A DNA stretch of 64,000 nucleotides from Spironucleus salmonicida. Its lineage: Eukaryota > Fornicata > Diplomonadida > Hexamitidae. The translations under genes were made by a program, and so were the position numbers. This document shows, one piece after another, positions 35,789-49,000 of this stretch; position 1 is the stretch's first letter, and each line of letters begins with the position of its first letter. The notes beneath the pieces are model-generated. The model saw only the letters and a list, made by a program, of their open reading frames with translations. It did no database searches and had not been told where the DNA came from. The stretch spans positions 938,001-1,002,000 of the forward strand of contig CM035322.1 in NCBI GenBank assembly GCA_000497125.2, in the 5' to 3' direction.

Positions 35789-37255
35789 TCATTTTATGTC
35801 ATTCAACTCTGTGCTACTGTTAGGTTGGCTGCCTAATTGGCTCGCCTGCTCGAGGTCCTCTTCCTCTGCGAGCTGGCCACAGAATTCTTCAATGTAAACG
35901 TCAATCGCCTAATGAGGCAGAAAGCGATTTTAGAAGTTGCATTGGAAGTAGTAGAATGGCGAGTAGTAGAAGAAGTTGGACGCCGAGCAAGTGTAGAGAT
36001 CAGTACGGACCGCTATGTGGTTACCCAGTTTGGTCAGGGCCCATGACGTATGGTACTTCGACCCAAAGACCCCAAACTTATCCATCAGCTCTTTCTGAAG
36101 CACCTCTATGCGGCTCTAAATTTTTTTGAGCTCGTCTGATTTATTCTCGTGAGATAGTTGATACATGGCCTAAATCTCTCGTTGCCTTATCTCCATCTCG
36201 GTGATCTTCTGCTTCAGCTTCCTATTATCGAGCATTGCGTTAATTTCGTTGAACAGTGATGGGAGTATCGCACAGTGACGCCACTTGCCCTGTTTGTAAA
36301 AGTCATCGGACTGAATTAGCAGGTCGCAGCAGTACATAGTTTCCTTTGCTCTGAAACCCGTGTACTGCTCGAACAGGTAAATATTTCCTCCAGAATAGAT
36401 CCTGTGAGGGTCCAGCGTATCTCCCACACCACCTAAAAATCTGTGAGGGTCCATGCGGCGGAAGATGCCCTTGTCGGTGTAGAATTTCTGGATAGAAGTA
36501 TCAAGTAAGATGTACTGGAATATTTGCTTATAATCCCCGAAAATGTAAGCGAGCACGAAGTCGGAATATGCGTAAGAATTCTAAGAAAGGATAAAGAGCT
36601 TTTTTGACTGCTTTAACCTGTCAATCGCCTGGTTAATTTTCTTTGGCTTCACCAGATACTCCTATGGGCTCGATCTGATCTTGTCTAGGAGCTCTGACCT
36701 GGCTCCGACAATCCGATTGAACGCCGATTCCACATCGCTCCATAGAACACTCGGCATAAACCCCTGGGCATCAGAGAGCTGCTGTTTTTCCTACTCGAAC
36801 AGAGGATCACATACTGTCTAAAAATTATCCGTAAAAACTTACACAAGGTCCATAAATAACATTGTTAATACATTAGCAAAAGTTTAATCCTATGTATAAA
36901 ACCTGTCACATAGTTTTATAGATCTATCAGGATACAACTGCGTATATTCCTCTTTATCTAATTTGGTCCGGCCTTTTAAGCACGATGTTATATTACAAAA
37001 CTCATCGATTTAAAGTGCTGTTCCAAATTATTTATCTATAACATAAGCGGCTGATGTAAAATGTGGAGTGAATGAAACTTAGTCAAGTATATTTCTAGGA
37101 TATGAATTATCTTTGATTAACTTTTCTTTTGTAAGCTCATAAATTAATGACAAAAATTTAGATTTATATGAAACTAGTACATGGTCAATTGAAAATCCAA
37201 TGAAGTGGATTCTAGAAAGGTCAACTGGTTTTGATGCAAAAATAGTTTTATGCAT
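35789..37255 (-). CDS. HAD-type 5'-nucleotidase family (NT5DC/cN-II-like) with degenerate active site
   Basis: A frame of 488 residues runs from ATG 37255 to TGA 35791-35789. The family hydrolyses purine nucleoside monophosphates, or is of unknown function in NT5DC members. The N terminus IHFIGFSIDHVLVSYKSKF aligns with the family signature GFDMDYTLAVYK: the nucleophile Asp is Ser22, Asp24 is kept and the Thr is Val26. Motif II is kept as KKLFILSQNSYAYSD (about residues 214-228), and MYCCDLLIQSDDFYKQGKWR corresponds to the late GDHIFGD...GW motif with changes. A YEL/YPRNIL segment, the DPHR repeats and a helical KQKITEMEIRQREIQAMYQ linker follow the family order. Loss of the nucleophile predicts no phosphatase activity, so it may be a nucleotide sensor or scaffold. 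The 3' two thirds are GC-rich and the 5' third AT-rich. Confidence 0.8.
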
Positions 37256-37317
37256 GATTTAGGAGTGAAATACTGTTAATTTATATATAATATATAATAT
37301 ATAAATAAATAGAGTTA
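37256..37317. promoter_or_regulatory. 62-bp bidirectional promoter region
   Basis: The gap between two divergent ATGs (37255 minus, 37318 plus) holds a long TATATAATATATAATATAT tract at its plus-gene side. Reading toward the minus gene it is followed by TTTCACTCC just before the ATG, the same layout as elsewhere. One AT tract probably serves both genes. Confidence 0.45.
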
Positions 37318-37983
37318 ATGGAACTAGATTATATTGATACATCTATTACACCTACCGCAAAGGAGATGTAGGATTATTAAACTCTACTCATTTAATTTAA
37401 TTAGTAAGAATAAGAACTGAAATTTCTTCGAGATGAAACAAAAAGATTTAAAATATTAAATGCCAAAAGGACAAAAGAGACATAATTATTTAAATAATAG
37501 TTAAAATATTATCAGTTGCAGAATGAAAGTAAGTCTTATACTTCAATTTGTATATAGACTGATTTTTAATAGTGTTAATCAGAAGCAAGTCGTTTTACTT
37601 TAGATTATTCGTCCTCTTAGAATGGTGATAAACTAATCGATTTTCAATCTTTATATTTGTAAATTAAATAAGAAAACACGCATCTAAAAGAGGAAATATT
37701 AACAATGTCTGAAAGAACTTAAATCGAGACACCAGAAATTTCTCGATCAAAATCAACTTAAAGATAACTTTTTAATATAGATTTAATTGACGAGGTACGT
37801 AAGGTATATTCTGTTTTTAGAGCATATGAGCTTTAAGAGATAAAACTCAATTTGTCTGCGTTTAAAGGATAATGTGTTCGTAATATTAATGCTTTTAAGC
37901 TATAAGGATTATACAAGAGAATGTAAGTTTAATGTTGTTAGTTAATTTTATAGGAAATTGCGGTAATGGGAGTGAAATAATGA
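37318..37983 (+). CDS. Coiled-coil protein of unknown function, 221 residues
   Basis: An ATG at 37318 opens a frame ending at TGA 37981-37983, with many TAA/TAG Gln codons. Residues about 20-75 are charged and helical (QQEQELKFLRDETKRFKI), and about 115-135 (LQIKQENTHLKEEILTM) also favour a coiled coil. The C-terminal 70 residues are helical with hydrophobic spacing (DEVRKVYSVFRAYELQEIKL). There is no signal or membrane segment. The protein-like periodicity supports a real gene. No family is recognised. Confidence 0.6.
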
Positions 37984-38077
37984 TTTAAAAACCAGTTAAA
38001 ACGTTTTTTAGTGTTTAGTTGTAAATTTTAATTCAAATAAAATAAACTTATGAAATAGTGATAAATTTATGCACAAT

Positions 38078-38275
38078 TCACTCATTCTTGCTATTCAAAC
38101 TAATCGCTTTTAACGGTTCTAGTAAATTTATTATTGAATCATCGTTAAAAAGAATCACCTAGTTAAATGGTCGAATTTGATTAGCTTCATTATCGGCAAA
38201 GCTTATATTTTATACTAGTTTTCTATATTGATAAGCTTAAACATGTTGATATTTTTTTGTTAGTAGCATCTTCAT
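38078..38275 (-). CDS. Possible small protein of 65 residues
   Basis: A frame runs from ATG 38275 to TGA 38080-38078 (MKMLLTKKYQHVQAYQYRKL ... FNDDSIINLLEPLKAISLN). It has a mixed, protein-like composition with three or more TAR Gln codons. It is short, lies in an AT-rich region and matches nothing I know, so chance cannot be excluded. It converges with the coiled-coil gene ending at 37983. Confidence 0.3.
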
Positions 38276-38931
38276 TTTTTACAGGTTGCCAAAGATAGAA
38301 ATTTCAGATGTTAATAATAAATACAATAAAAATTAAAATATTAGTGTATGTTTATTACTTAAATTAATAATTATTGAGGTCCGTAACTTAGGAAATTAAT
38401 AGCCATTATTTATTAAGTAAAAATAAGTATGTTTTTATGTTGTTCTCAATTTATTCTACCTAAATATGCAAAAGAAAAATTGAAGATGTTGATATATTAA
38501 TACATGAAAGTTTATTCTGCGTTTGGTAAGAGACAAACTTTAATACTTAATATAAATGATATTTAATATTGAATCAAATAAATCACTCTAATAATATATA
38601 GCATATATATTTTGGTTTACGAAATAGTATCTAAGCTAGAGTATAAGTCTCATCAGTGAATTCATAATATGTTTTGCATTATAATTGTAAAAATTAATAT
38701 GAAAGATTAATAATTGTTTACTTAAATTATTTTTCTTATGAGATATTTTAATGATGACACTTTTAAATAAGTAAAATAATTTGAATAGAAATCTTTTTCT
38801 CCATTTTTAAAATTTTAAGCAATAAATAATTACTCATGAGGTCTAATATTTTTTATAACGCTGTTTGAACATTATTAGAGAAATAATTACTAATTATATA
38901 TATAAAAATACTAATAACTTCCTTTCCTTGA
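38276..38931. other. AT-rich spacer with a putative promoter at its right end
   Basis: I see no gene. At 38892-38931 an ATTATATATATAAAA tract is followed by CTTCCTTTCC and then the ATG at 38932, repeating the layout described for midasin. Confidence 0.45.
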
Positions 38932-39348
38932 ATGAAATCAACAACATTTTACGCTCATACATTCTCTCCTGCACATCTCTCTAAACACGGGAGACTTGAT
39001 TCATTCAAATAGTATTATTCTTAAGGTAAAGTGAAGTCATTCACCAATGAAAGAATTATATTTTAACTTCTCGATTTAACAAAGACTGTCGAAATTTGGC
39101 GTATAGCAGCAATATAGTTTCAGCTAGTTGAAACAAGTATAAAATTGATAGGGTTTGAAGCATTTCGCTCTTTCATAAATTAGGAGGAGTTGATCTCCTG
39201 GAGGTAGCAAATGCCATTTTAGTTCACACGCGAGCCACTAAATTTAGAGCTTGTCAAAGGCGATGATGTTATTTTTCGTGTGTGCGAATATATTGTAGAT
39301 GGGTAGTTTTTTAGGGCAGTTTGTTTAGCTGATGTTGGAGCTTAATGA
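38932..39348 (+). CDS. Protein of unknown function, 138 residues
   Basis: An ATG at 38932 opens a frame ending at TGA 39346-39348. The sequence is well mixed and looks globular, with stretches such as LLDLTKTVEIWRIAAIQFQL, FEAFRSFINQEELISW and KGDDVIFRVCEYIVDGQFF. There is no signal peptide or membrane span. Third-position composition is richer in G/C than the flanks, and a good promoter-like block precedes it. I do not recognise the family. Confidence 0.6.
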
Positions 39349-40092
39349 AAATACCCGATACTTCAGTAGTAGAGACTTAATATTAGAGCATGTATATTAT
39401 AAAACATTACATTTGTTATTTGTTATAATATAAATTGAGTTACTTTTTTAATTTGTTTATAAAATTAAAGATGAGATTTAGTTGATAATATAAAAATATA
39501 ATATAGCATTTATAATCAATTTTTTGAAATAAATATAGTTTAATTAGATTATTAATATATAGATATAAATAAATTTGATTGCTTGCGATATTAAAAAGTA
39601 AGTTATGGAAAAAATATATAGTTAAGTTCCATATGAAATTAAACTATTTACATAAATTAATATAAAATCACTACTATTTATATAGAGATGTTCAACATTA
39701 CGATTGTCTAAATATTAAATATTCATTATAAAATTTCAGTTATTTAAACTTTATCTACTAAAACATATAATTAATCTAATTTTATGATAACCATATTTGT
39801 TAGTTTCAGAGAGTTATTTAGTAGATGTTCGTATATTTTTAAGTTCAACAATGGTTTCTAATAATGAATCCTTGAAATTTCATATTTGTTAAATTTGAAT
39901 AAAGCAAAAAATGAGTTTTGATTATAGGATGATATTTTATAATTTATTTTGGTTTTTATAAATAAGTAACTCGATGTTTTCAAGATTGTGCTAAATTTAT
40001 AATTATTGTTTGATATAATCTCTCTATTTATGGGAATATGAATATAGTAAAAATATATAATAACACTTAATATTTATACCTTTCCTTTAAAT
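39349..40092. other. AT-rich spacer with the putative dynein promoter at 40051-40092
   Basis: No gene is visible. The last 42 bases contain AAATATATAATAACAC followed by ACCTTTCCTTT and the ATG at 40093, again the AT tract plus pyrimidine patch layout. Confidence 0.45.
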
Positions 40093-43000
40093 ATGTCGCA
40101 AAACGAAGTTAATCAAAGCATGGAAATTGCCGACAATTTTATTAACACGACTAATCTAAGTATATATTATGATACTTTTAATTCATATTATGTTTCATAA
40201 GACATGCTTAAGCCAGTTTTTATAGATGTTCCAGTTTTAACACCATCAAATGATTTAATAGTTGATGGAGAATATTAATATTCAAGCAAAATGCGACTTG
40301 GATATTTATTAAAAGTTAATTTTGCTAACTAGACAGCTATGGTAAAATGCATAATTAAAAATGCACCATAATCTTTATTAATTGGAACTTAAATAATTAA
40401 GTAGGATAATCTTCCATCGTTTATTTATAAAGAAGTACCGTTAAAATAGGTTACTCTATTATATAGTTTTTAGAAAATTAGTTGTTATCCTAAATTTATT
40501 ACTGATATGCTTGATATTCCACCTAATGCTTCAGATTATGAATATTTAAAGACAATTTTTTAAAATATCAAAGGCCAAGATTTCATAGATCTAGTTATAT
40601 TTGTTAAGTATGTAGAATACCTACAATAATTAGGAGAAAAAGATATTTATCCCGATAATGGCGATATAGAAAATTTAGAACCTTTCCATTTTCGAACTAA
40701 GCCAAAAACATTAAATACACATTACTTTCTTTATGAAAAATTACTACCGAAACTTACATAGTAAATGATAGATAACCGAAATTTATTAACGGTTTTACCG
40801 TTTAAATTTTATACTTCATAATTGTATTGGTAAAATACAGTTCAAACTTGGAAATAAAGATAAGAAAAAGATTTATAAATTGAGGAAATAAAGTTAAAAC
40901 TCTCAAATTCTTTAGCTTTATCATTAGTATATATCTAATTTCAATAAACTTTTGCTGAATATATAGAAAGCTTTTTTCAAGCTTTATTAGATAGTATTAT
41001 GGAAGGTTCAGATTGCTAATCTATTATGATCACACTTCTGGAGGAATTAGATGGTCTTATTTCATAAATTATATCTACAGAATAAGTTACACATTCATTA
41101 GCATCTAAGTTATAAATTACATCATAGTGTTAATATAAAAAGGTAAATATTAATATAAAGCTTATAAGTGATGAAATGAAAATAATTAGAGAAGAATTGG
41201 ATATTATTCAATAGTAATCTAATGATTATATTTGCTGTGTTAATAAATCTGAGGATTTCATCTTACCACGTTTTGTTCAATAATTGATTTTAATTATTAT
41301 TAAAATTTTACCTCTGTTTAGTTATCTCATTTCTTATTAACTTTATTTTGAGGTTATTGAAGAGTAACTTAATAAATTTGAGGCTCCAAAATCTAAATCT
41401 CATCATCAAAAAATCAGTATACCATAGTATAATTTTTAGTTTATAACAATTCCTTAAGCATTTAAACTAGTACAATGCACATAATCTAGTGTTTTATAGA
41501 AACTTTTTACACCAGTTATTTCAAATATATTAGAATTCTTAACCTAATAACCACGTACACCATAGACATACTCTTAAAATTAATTTTTTGAGTCTTTTAT
41601 GGCCGAATTAGGGACTATATTAACCAATAAACTGCACGATAGTTTATTTTATTTTATAATTCCACTTAAATTTTAATTAGATATAGTTTAGTCTAGCCTT
41701 CGTTTCCAATTAGATGCAGATCCAAACCGGACAATTTGGTATTTTGAAATGATAATGAATTTACTCTTAGATTTGTTAACTGTTTAATAGTGCTATCTTG
41801 TCAAAGGCATAAACTATTTGCAACCATATTTAACAAATTCCACTATTTAATATTCAGTGGAAACATTCTGCTCATTTAATAATCTACCTGGTGTTTCAGA
41901 GGAGAAATAATTTGAATTAGGGGAAATAGCTAATTTTGAAAATTATATTTCTGCCAATAAGAAACTGTTTTAAAATGATCGAAATATCATTCTGTACTAG
42001 AAGTTATCGCAAGATATTTTGTCAAAACGTTGCAGTATGATGCAAGAATCTATTATTATTTTTACAAACTCGATTCAAAAATTTATTAAATTAGATTAGT
42101 TTTTAAACAACTTTATGAGTTGGAAGCAATTTAATATTACAGCCTAATACTTGAAGCTAATAATTGAAATGGATGTAGTGCCAGCAGAAGGGTTTATTTA
42201 TAACGAAAAGTAGTTAAGCAAATTTATCATTACAAAATTGTAAGCAAATGACGCAAAATTAGATCTATCACCATTCGTTGAACAACTAGACACAATAAAT
42301 GATTATCGACACCTTGTTATAAACCTAAATTAGATGCATTTACACTGCTATTTTATGCAATTTGACATTGGCGACGCGGTTGACATACTTTTGCACCACC
42401 TAAATACGTGCATTGACACAATGCAAAATCAAGTATTGCTCATGATCGTAGAGGTTAGCTAGAAGCTCGCAACGGAGATCCTGCACCTCAAAAATCTCCT
42501 CATAATCGGGTTGTGCTCTCCCGACAAATTCGACGTAATCCAAGCCATTTTGCGCGTCTTCGACTTCCCCACCGTCAAAAAGCTCATTCAAGACATTTTT
42601 GATATCACGATCCACAACATCAACGTCTTTTACTCTCTTTTCTCCAAATACGATCTGGAGAACCACCTCGCAATCGACATCGAGCCGTTCACGAAGATCA
42701 TTTACTCGCCAATTATCGCAGTGGCGCAGTTCGCGCAGGCCCGCAAGAAGGCGGTTTTTGACATTAACGCACAACATGTGCAGTTGTCGAAAGTGCTCAA
42801 ATAGGCCTACAACCAGATGGCGGCAGTAGCCGTCAGGACCGGAAAGTACATCAAGCGGCTCTTTGAGATCGACTATATTGACCTCCAGGATATGGCTAAA
42901 AACCCGCTGAAATTCGCTGAAAAACACGAAATTTTGACCGAAATTTACGAAATTCCGACTGTGCAAATCGCGTGCGACGACAATAATTTGCTGCTCAGTT

Positions 43001-46000
43001 TTCTGCAGGCGCTGGCGAAATCGACGCTTTTGGATATTCGCACAGCGGAGCTGAGCAATGGTGAGCTGCTGCAGAACTTCATGCGCGTGCAGCAAAAGGG
43101 CGAGCTCAACATTGAGGAATTCATCTGCATTTACGAGAAATTTGACTACAAAAACATCCCGATTGGATCGATTGTGCCTCAGCCAGATTTGCGGAAACTT
43201 GTCTCGGAGGCTAAATTCTACACCAAAGAGCTCATTTCCGTATTTGGATTTTTAAAGGGTTTTATCGCATATTTGGTGAAGGTGAATCCGTAGATGAAGG
43301 ACGAGCTGGATTTTAAAAATTTGGCATAATTTCCTTCGTGTTTCTCGATGAACATTTCTGTGAGCCCTTTAACGGAGGTTTTATAGGGGTTGTACGTTTT
43401 GCAGGAATTCCACTAAAAGTACATTACCCAGCCTTTGAAACAATATCCTAGCATACTTTTGCTCTAAACGGTCGAAAGAATATGTTCGTCTATAAATCTT
43501 GTCAGAAAACGGATATAAGAAGGTAAATTTGTATTGTATAATAATCTATGGGACTATAAGATCACTGGGAAATATAAGTCATAGGAAGATTTTATAGCAT
43601 TTACTGTTGTCTATGAGCACTGGCATGATTATCTAATTTTTGCTGAAGATTATGTTCTCAAATTTATTCCATCTATTAGTTTTATTAATTTAATTCAATC
43701 GAAATAATTAAGCAGTGTGCACTATAAGACTCTATCATTGTTTTTGAATATGAAAGAAATTGATTTCACACTTCCTGCATAAAAATATTTTGAAAAGTTT
43801 GAAAATGACAATGTTGTTTATGATATTATATTAATTTTATGGTAGAATGCAACCATAAATTCAACTGCGACTGTTGTATAACAATAGATTTTCAGTTTAC
43901 TTACTTAGATTATAGTTGAAAATACTTTTGTTAACTAAATTTAAGATAAATAAATTCCAAAAGTATCTTTATCCAAACTTAAGAACTAATAATTCACTGC
44001 TTAATCTGAAGTGTTAGTTGATATAAATATTGTAAGTTACGTCGTAATTTTACCTAGTTATGCTGAGACTATGTGTTCTGAATGTTTATCGAGTTGTAAT
44101 TTAATTTTAAATAATATTGGTTATACTGGTAAATTTTAAATATCCACGGATTTATATGAATTTTAAAGACTATAATTGTTTGTTTCGTAGTAATTAAATT
44201 TAACTAAAAACAATTAACTCCCCAGTAAATTTTATAAATTTAAGGATTAATTATAATAATGGAGATTTGACGTAGAAGTAGAATAATTTTCAAGAGATTT
44301 AGAGGCTGTAATATAACTGATTCATATGACAGTTTCTTGTTTAAAGCGCATTCCATTTTTATTATAAGATATGTAAATTGTCTTTTTCAATGGAAGCCCT
44401 ATTAAAGATACAAGCAGATTGAGATAACTAGATGTTAATCTATTATCAGACTCATAAAAAATATCAATACTTCAATGCGTTAAAAGTTGGTAAGATATCT
44501 TACAATCATATTTTCCTAAAGGAATATAAATCAAAATAATTGATTTATGTTTAGATCTAGAATTTTGTGAAAAAATAACTTCCCTAGTTCAAGTAATTTA
44601 GACTATTCATGAATAACTAGTGTATAAATCTGACTAATATATTATTTAAAATTACTCTTAACCGTTTAATTTTTAAACAGGTAAATTTATGAATGATTAT
44701 GCTATAGATTCTGAATTACGAATTGATATTTCTTACGTTTAAAAATCTATTATACCAGTATTAGACGGAAAATAGTACCCTTTAGGTCTACTTATACCAC
44801 AAACCTTACAAACTAAATATTTAATTTTTTCAGCAAGTAATAATCCTATCAAGTACATTTAACCATTGTAAAACGAAGTATTTTATGGGTGCTCAGATAT
44901 TGTTTTTGATGATAAAACTGGCAATATATTAGGTATATAGTCTTTCGACGAAGTTTTAACATTCAGTTAACCCTAAAAATGTCCAAAATCGTTTGTTTAC
45001 TTGTTTGATTTTATTCTACAGTAATCAGGGTCAGAAATTAATTAGAAATGCAAAAATGCATATGATACATTCTATTTATGTATAATCAGTTATAATAAAT
45101 AGCGTTAGGATTAACCACCATTTTATTTGCATGATCTTAATGAATCTTCAAAGTATGATGAACTGCAATCATACTTTAAAGTTTTTGATAATTTTTTGAT
45201 AAATCAGTTGTTTACAGAGATTGTTGTAACGATTAGTACTTATATTTCTCTTAGCTACAAAGATTTATATTAAAAAGCAATTTCAGGAGTAATAGAAAAA
45301 AATGATTTTAGATATATCTACTTTTTAATAAATGATTTAATGGTAAGTGTAGCACTTATTCCAGGTAAACATGATTACTGGCGTAAAGCTATAATTTGCA
45401 AGCTAAAGGAGTGGTAAGATATATTTTAGGATACAATTAATTTATTTTTAAGTAGATCAAATATCAAGATCGTTACAGAAAATCTTTAATTTCCATTTTT
45501 CTTTTATGACTAGTAGTAAAATACAATTGTTATAACTGATTCGCGATAGTCATACACAATGAAAATTGGGAATCATTGGTTAGGACGAGCTAGTATATTT
45601 GATGCATACTTAAAATTAAGCATCAAATAGTTATCAATTTTAGGTAAAATACTACTGGCCTTATCATAAAAGTAATGTATTTTTATGGTGGGATCAACTG
45701 AGAAAAGACATTCTAACGCAGACTAAAACATGCTTATTTTGGCATTATCTAGATTATTATTTAGAAGATTTATTACTGTTATCATTACATAATTTACATT
45801 CACCAAAAATTTAAAGAAAATTAGCATATGCATTGCAGCAGGTTATATAGTCTAAGTTATAGGAATTGAATTTTTGCCTCCTAACCAATTACTAGAGCTT
45901 ATATCATTATCAAATGCGATTAACAAAAATCAAGGTTATCTACCAGGTATAGTGATGGCTAAAGACATCTATAAGGATATAAGTGAATATCAAAAAAAGA

Positions 46001-49000
46001 ATAAATTAGAAACAAAAGGCATTAAAACTTAAATATAGATTATTAATGCTGAGGTATAACATTTTGAATATCCCGGTATCTTATTGTTTTACTTGCCTGA
46101 ACTTCTTACTATTGAAACATCAGTTGAGTTTTAATTTTCAAAAGCTTAGTAATTATCTGAGTAAGAGCTTAAACTAAAATCGTCATTTGCATCTAAGAAG
46201 TAGCGAGAGTAGTAATAAGATTCTAATGTAGTAGAAAATTATGAAATTATTTACCAAACGTCGTAAAAAGCTATTAACCTCAATAATGTATTCTAAAATT
46301 CAGTACTTATTAATATTGAATCAGATTCTCCATTAGCATTATACTCTTCTACATCGCCATAACATGGAAGAGCATTTTATGACATTTCAGTATTTTTAAA
46401 ATCACTGAGTCAGTCATATATTGATTTTACTTATAATGATATCTCTATCATTTATAATAGAGCTAAGGATACAGCAGATAATTTGGCTGTATCGATTATT
46501 ACTTTAGATTTCATACTAAGATAGTCTATTTCACTGGTAAACGATAGTAAATTAAATGCATAATTTCCTACATTAGTTGCATCCTTTGTTTGTGGAGCAT
46601 TCGGGTTAGATAAAAACAATTCATCTATATTATTCCAATTAGCTAAAACCTTTTAATTGTAAATAGATGCCGCATTATGTCATATAGGTATAATCAACAA
46701 AAACTCTACTTAACCATCCTATAAAAAATATAATTTCTAAAGATACTATACTGAGTTTTTATAAAGATATACAAATTAATAATTCTAACATTATGTATAA
46801 TTATTTAGTAGTCTTCATAGCTTACCTTTATAATGTACATTTGATATATTATTATGTTCTGAGTTTCTTAAGTAATAAAAACCTCTATTGCTAGTTACAA
46901 TTCATTATAGTTATTTACGAATATTCTTATCTAGTTATGTTGCTTTAAGGTCATAATAATTATTCTATGTAACAAACGGAGAGCAATTAACATCTGTACT
47001 TAGAGATATGATAAAAATTGATCCATCCCAGCCTAAGCCTTTAATTGCAGTATGCCCTAGTAGTAAAGAAGAATTAATGCAATTAATTGATAAATTATTT
47101 GGGTTCTAATTGGCATATCCTATTATATAAGATGATTATGGCTTACCTTATTATTAGTATGATGTTAAAAATACGCCAAATATTATTTTATGTATAGATT
47201 TAGTTTTGTATAATTATTTGTCACAATTTTAAGTAATGAGAATATTTAATCATAGATAATTATTATTACCAAATATAGAAGGTGCTGAAGGATCTAGAAA
47301 AACATTATTGGCAGGAATTTCGGTTGACCCAATTAATATTTCATAATTAGCTTTAAATTTATAAGATTTATGGATGGTAAATGATAATAATTTGAAGTTT
47401 TAAACTTCCTCACAAGCAGTGTTACTACTAATTAAGTAATATTAAAGCAAAATGTTGTTAAGTACAATAAAAGATGGAATTACCTAGCAAGTATAATAAA
47501 GATCAATTGTGCTGCCTTCGTTTATAAATGGTTTATTTACTATTTTATTTGATTAAGTTACATCATTATTCAATATTGGTAGGTCATATGAAGAATTATT
47601 AATAATTAGAGGTATTCTATACTTTTTCTTAATACGGTTCAAATTTATAACTCCTTAGAAAAGAAGTACATAAAATCATTTTCTTAATTTAGCTATGGAT
47701 TAAATAAATAACTTTATGAATTCTGAGCCAAGAAGAAAATAAATGGTCTCTGATATGATTTCGGATTAAAATACTAGTCTTGGAAATGATGCTATGACCA
47801 GAAAAGTAGCATAAATGTATAGCGAAATTTAACATACTTAAAAGCTTGAGATGGCTAGTAAGAATAATATTACTCTAAATGACGAATAATAAACATTATA
47901 ACCTAAGGATTAGATAAAAATTATAAATGATGGTTTATCTATTAATAGAATGAACGTATAGGAACGTATTAGTCCTTATATAGATGTAGCAGGATTTGTA
48001 CAAGAGGATATGAAAAGTATCGAAGATCATGTTAAATAGTTAACTTCGACAAATAATATTAAGCTAAACTAAGCTATTTAGTTAACATTAGCCAAATTTT
48101 CTGACAAACCAGCATCATCTAAAGGATTTGGAGCTATGGGGAGTTTAAATTTTGAATTAAGTTCATCATTTATTTAAGACTCATTTTTGTAGACAGAATC
48201 AACTAAAGAAGCATTTATAAATTTAATTAAACCAGTAACAGCTGCTGTATGGAATGCTGCATGTTTGTATTTCTTAACAATTACCAATTCAGGAAAATGG
48301 TAATGGTTTACATCTAAAAACGGAATGCAAAAAGTGCTTTAATAAAGATATGACTAATTTAGATAGTAGTTAGAAACTTTAGATAGAATATCTATTTTAA
48401 CTACTTAAAGTATGTTAGGTATGTCAATTCTTATTGCAAACGAAGAAAACTATCCGAGTTTAAATAAAGACTGTCTTAAAGATTTATAATTGCATACCTA
48501 GCTTTCAATCTAAAATATTGATCATAACTTATTGCCAGATGAGGTTAATATATTTGTTAGATAATTATTTTTAACATTAAAAACTACACTTCCCGATTAT
48601 TCAACAGAAAGTTTTACTTATCTTCTCTATTAAGGATCTTTAAATTCGAATAAAGAATCAAAATTTTATCGTTAATTTTAGAGCTAAATAGTATTTTAGT
48701 AATACAAATTAGGATAAGGCATTCTTAAAAATACAACAATTAAGTCAAATAATTATACATATGATCAAGATGTAAAAGAAATATGTAATTAAACAATTTC
48801 ATTTAGATAATAAAAAATGGTTGAAAGAGAAAACCAATTACGATAGGAGAGGAAGAAGAATACCAAAGATTAAGAATCAGACTTATATAATAGACTCAAT
48901 AAGAATAATAGCTAAACACATCAGAACACAGCTAATGATACCCCTTTGAAGCAATAATAAATTAATCCTTATGATTCTGATGAAGAGAATTCATCTCATA

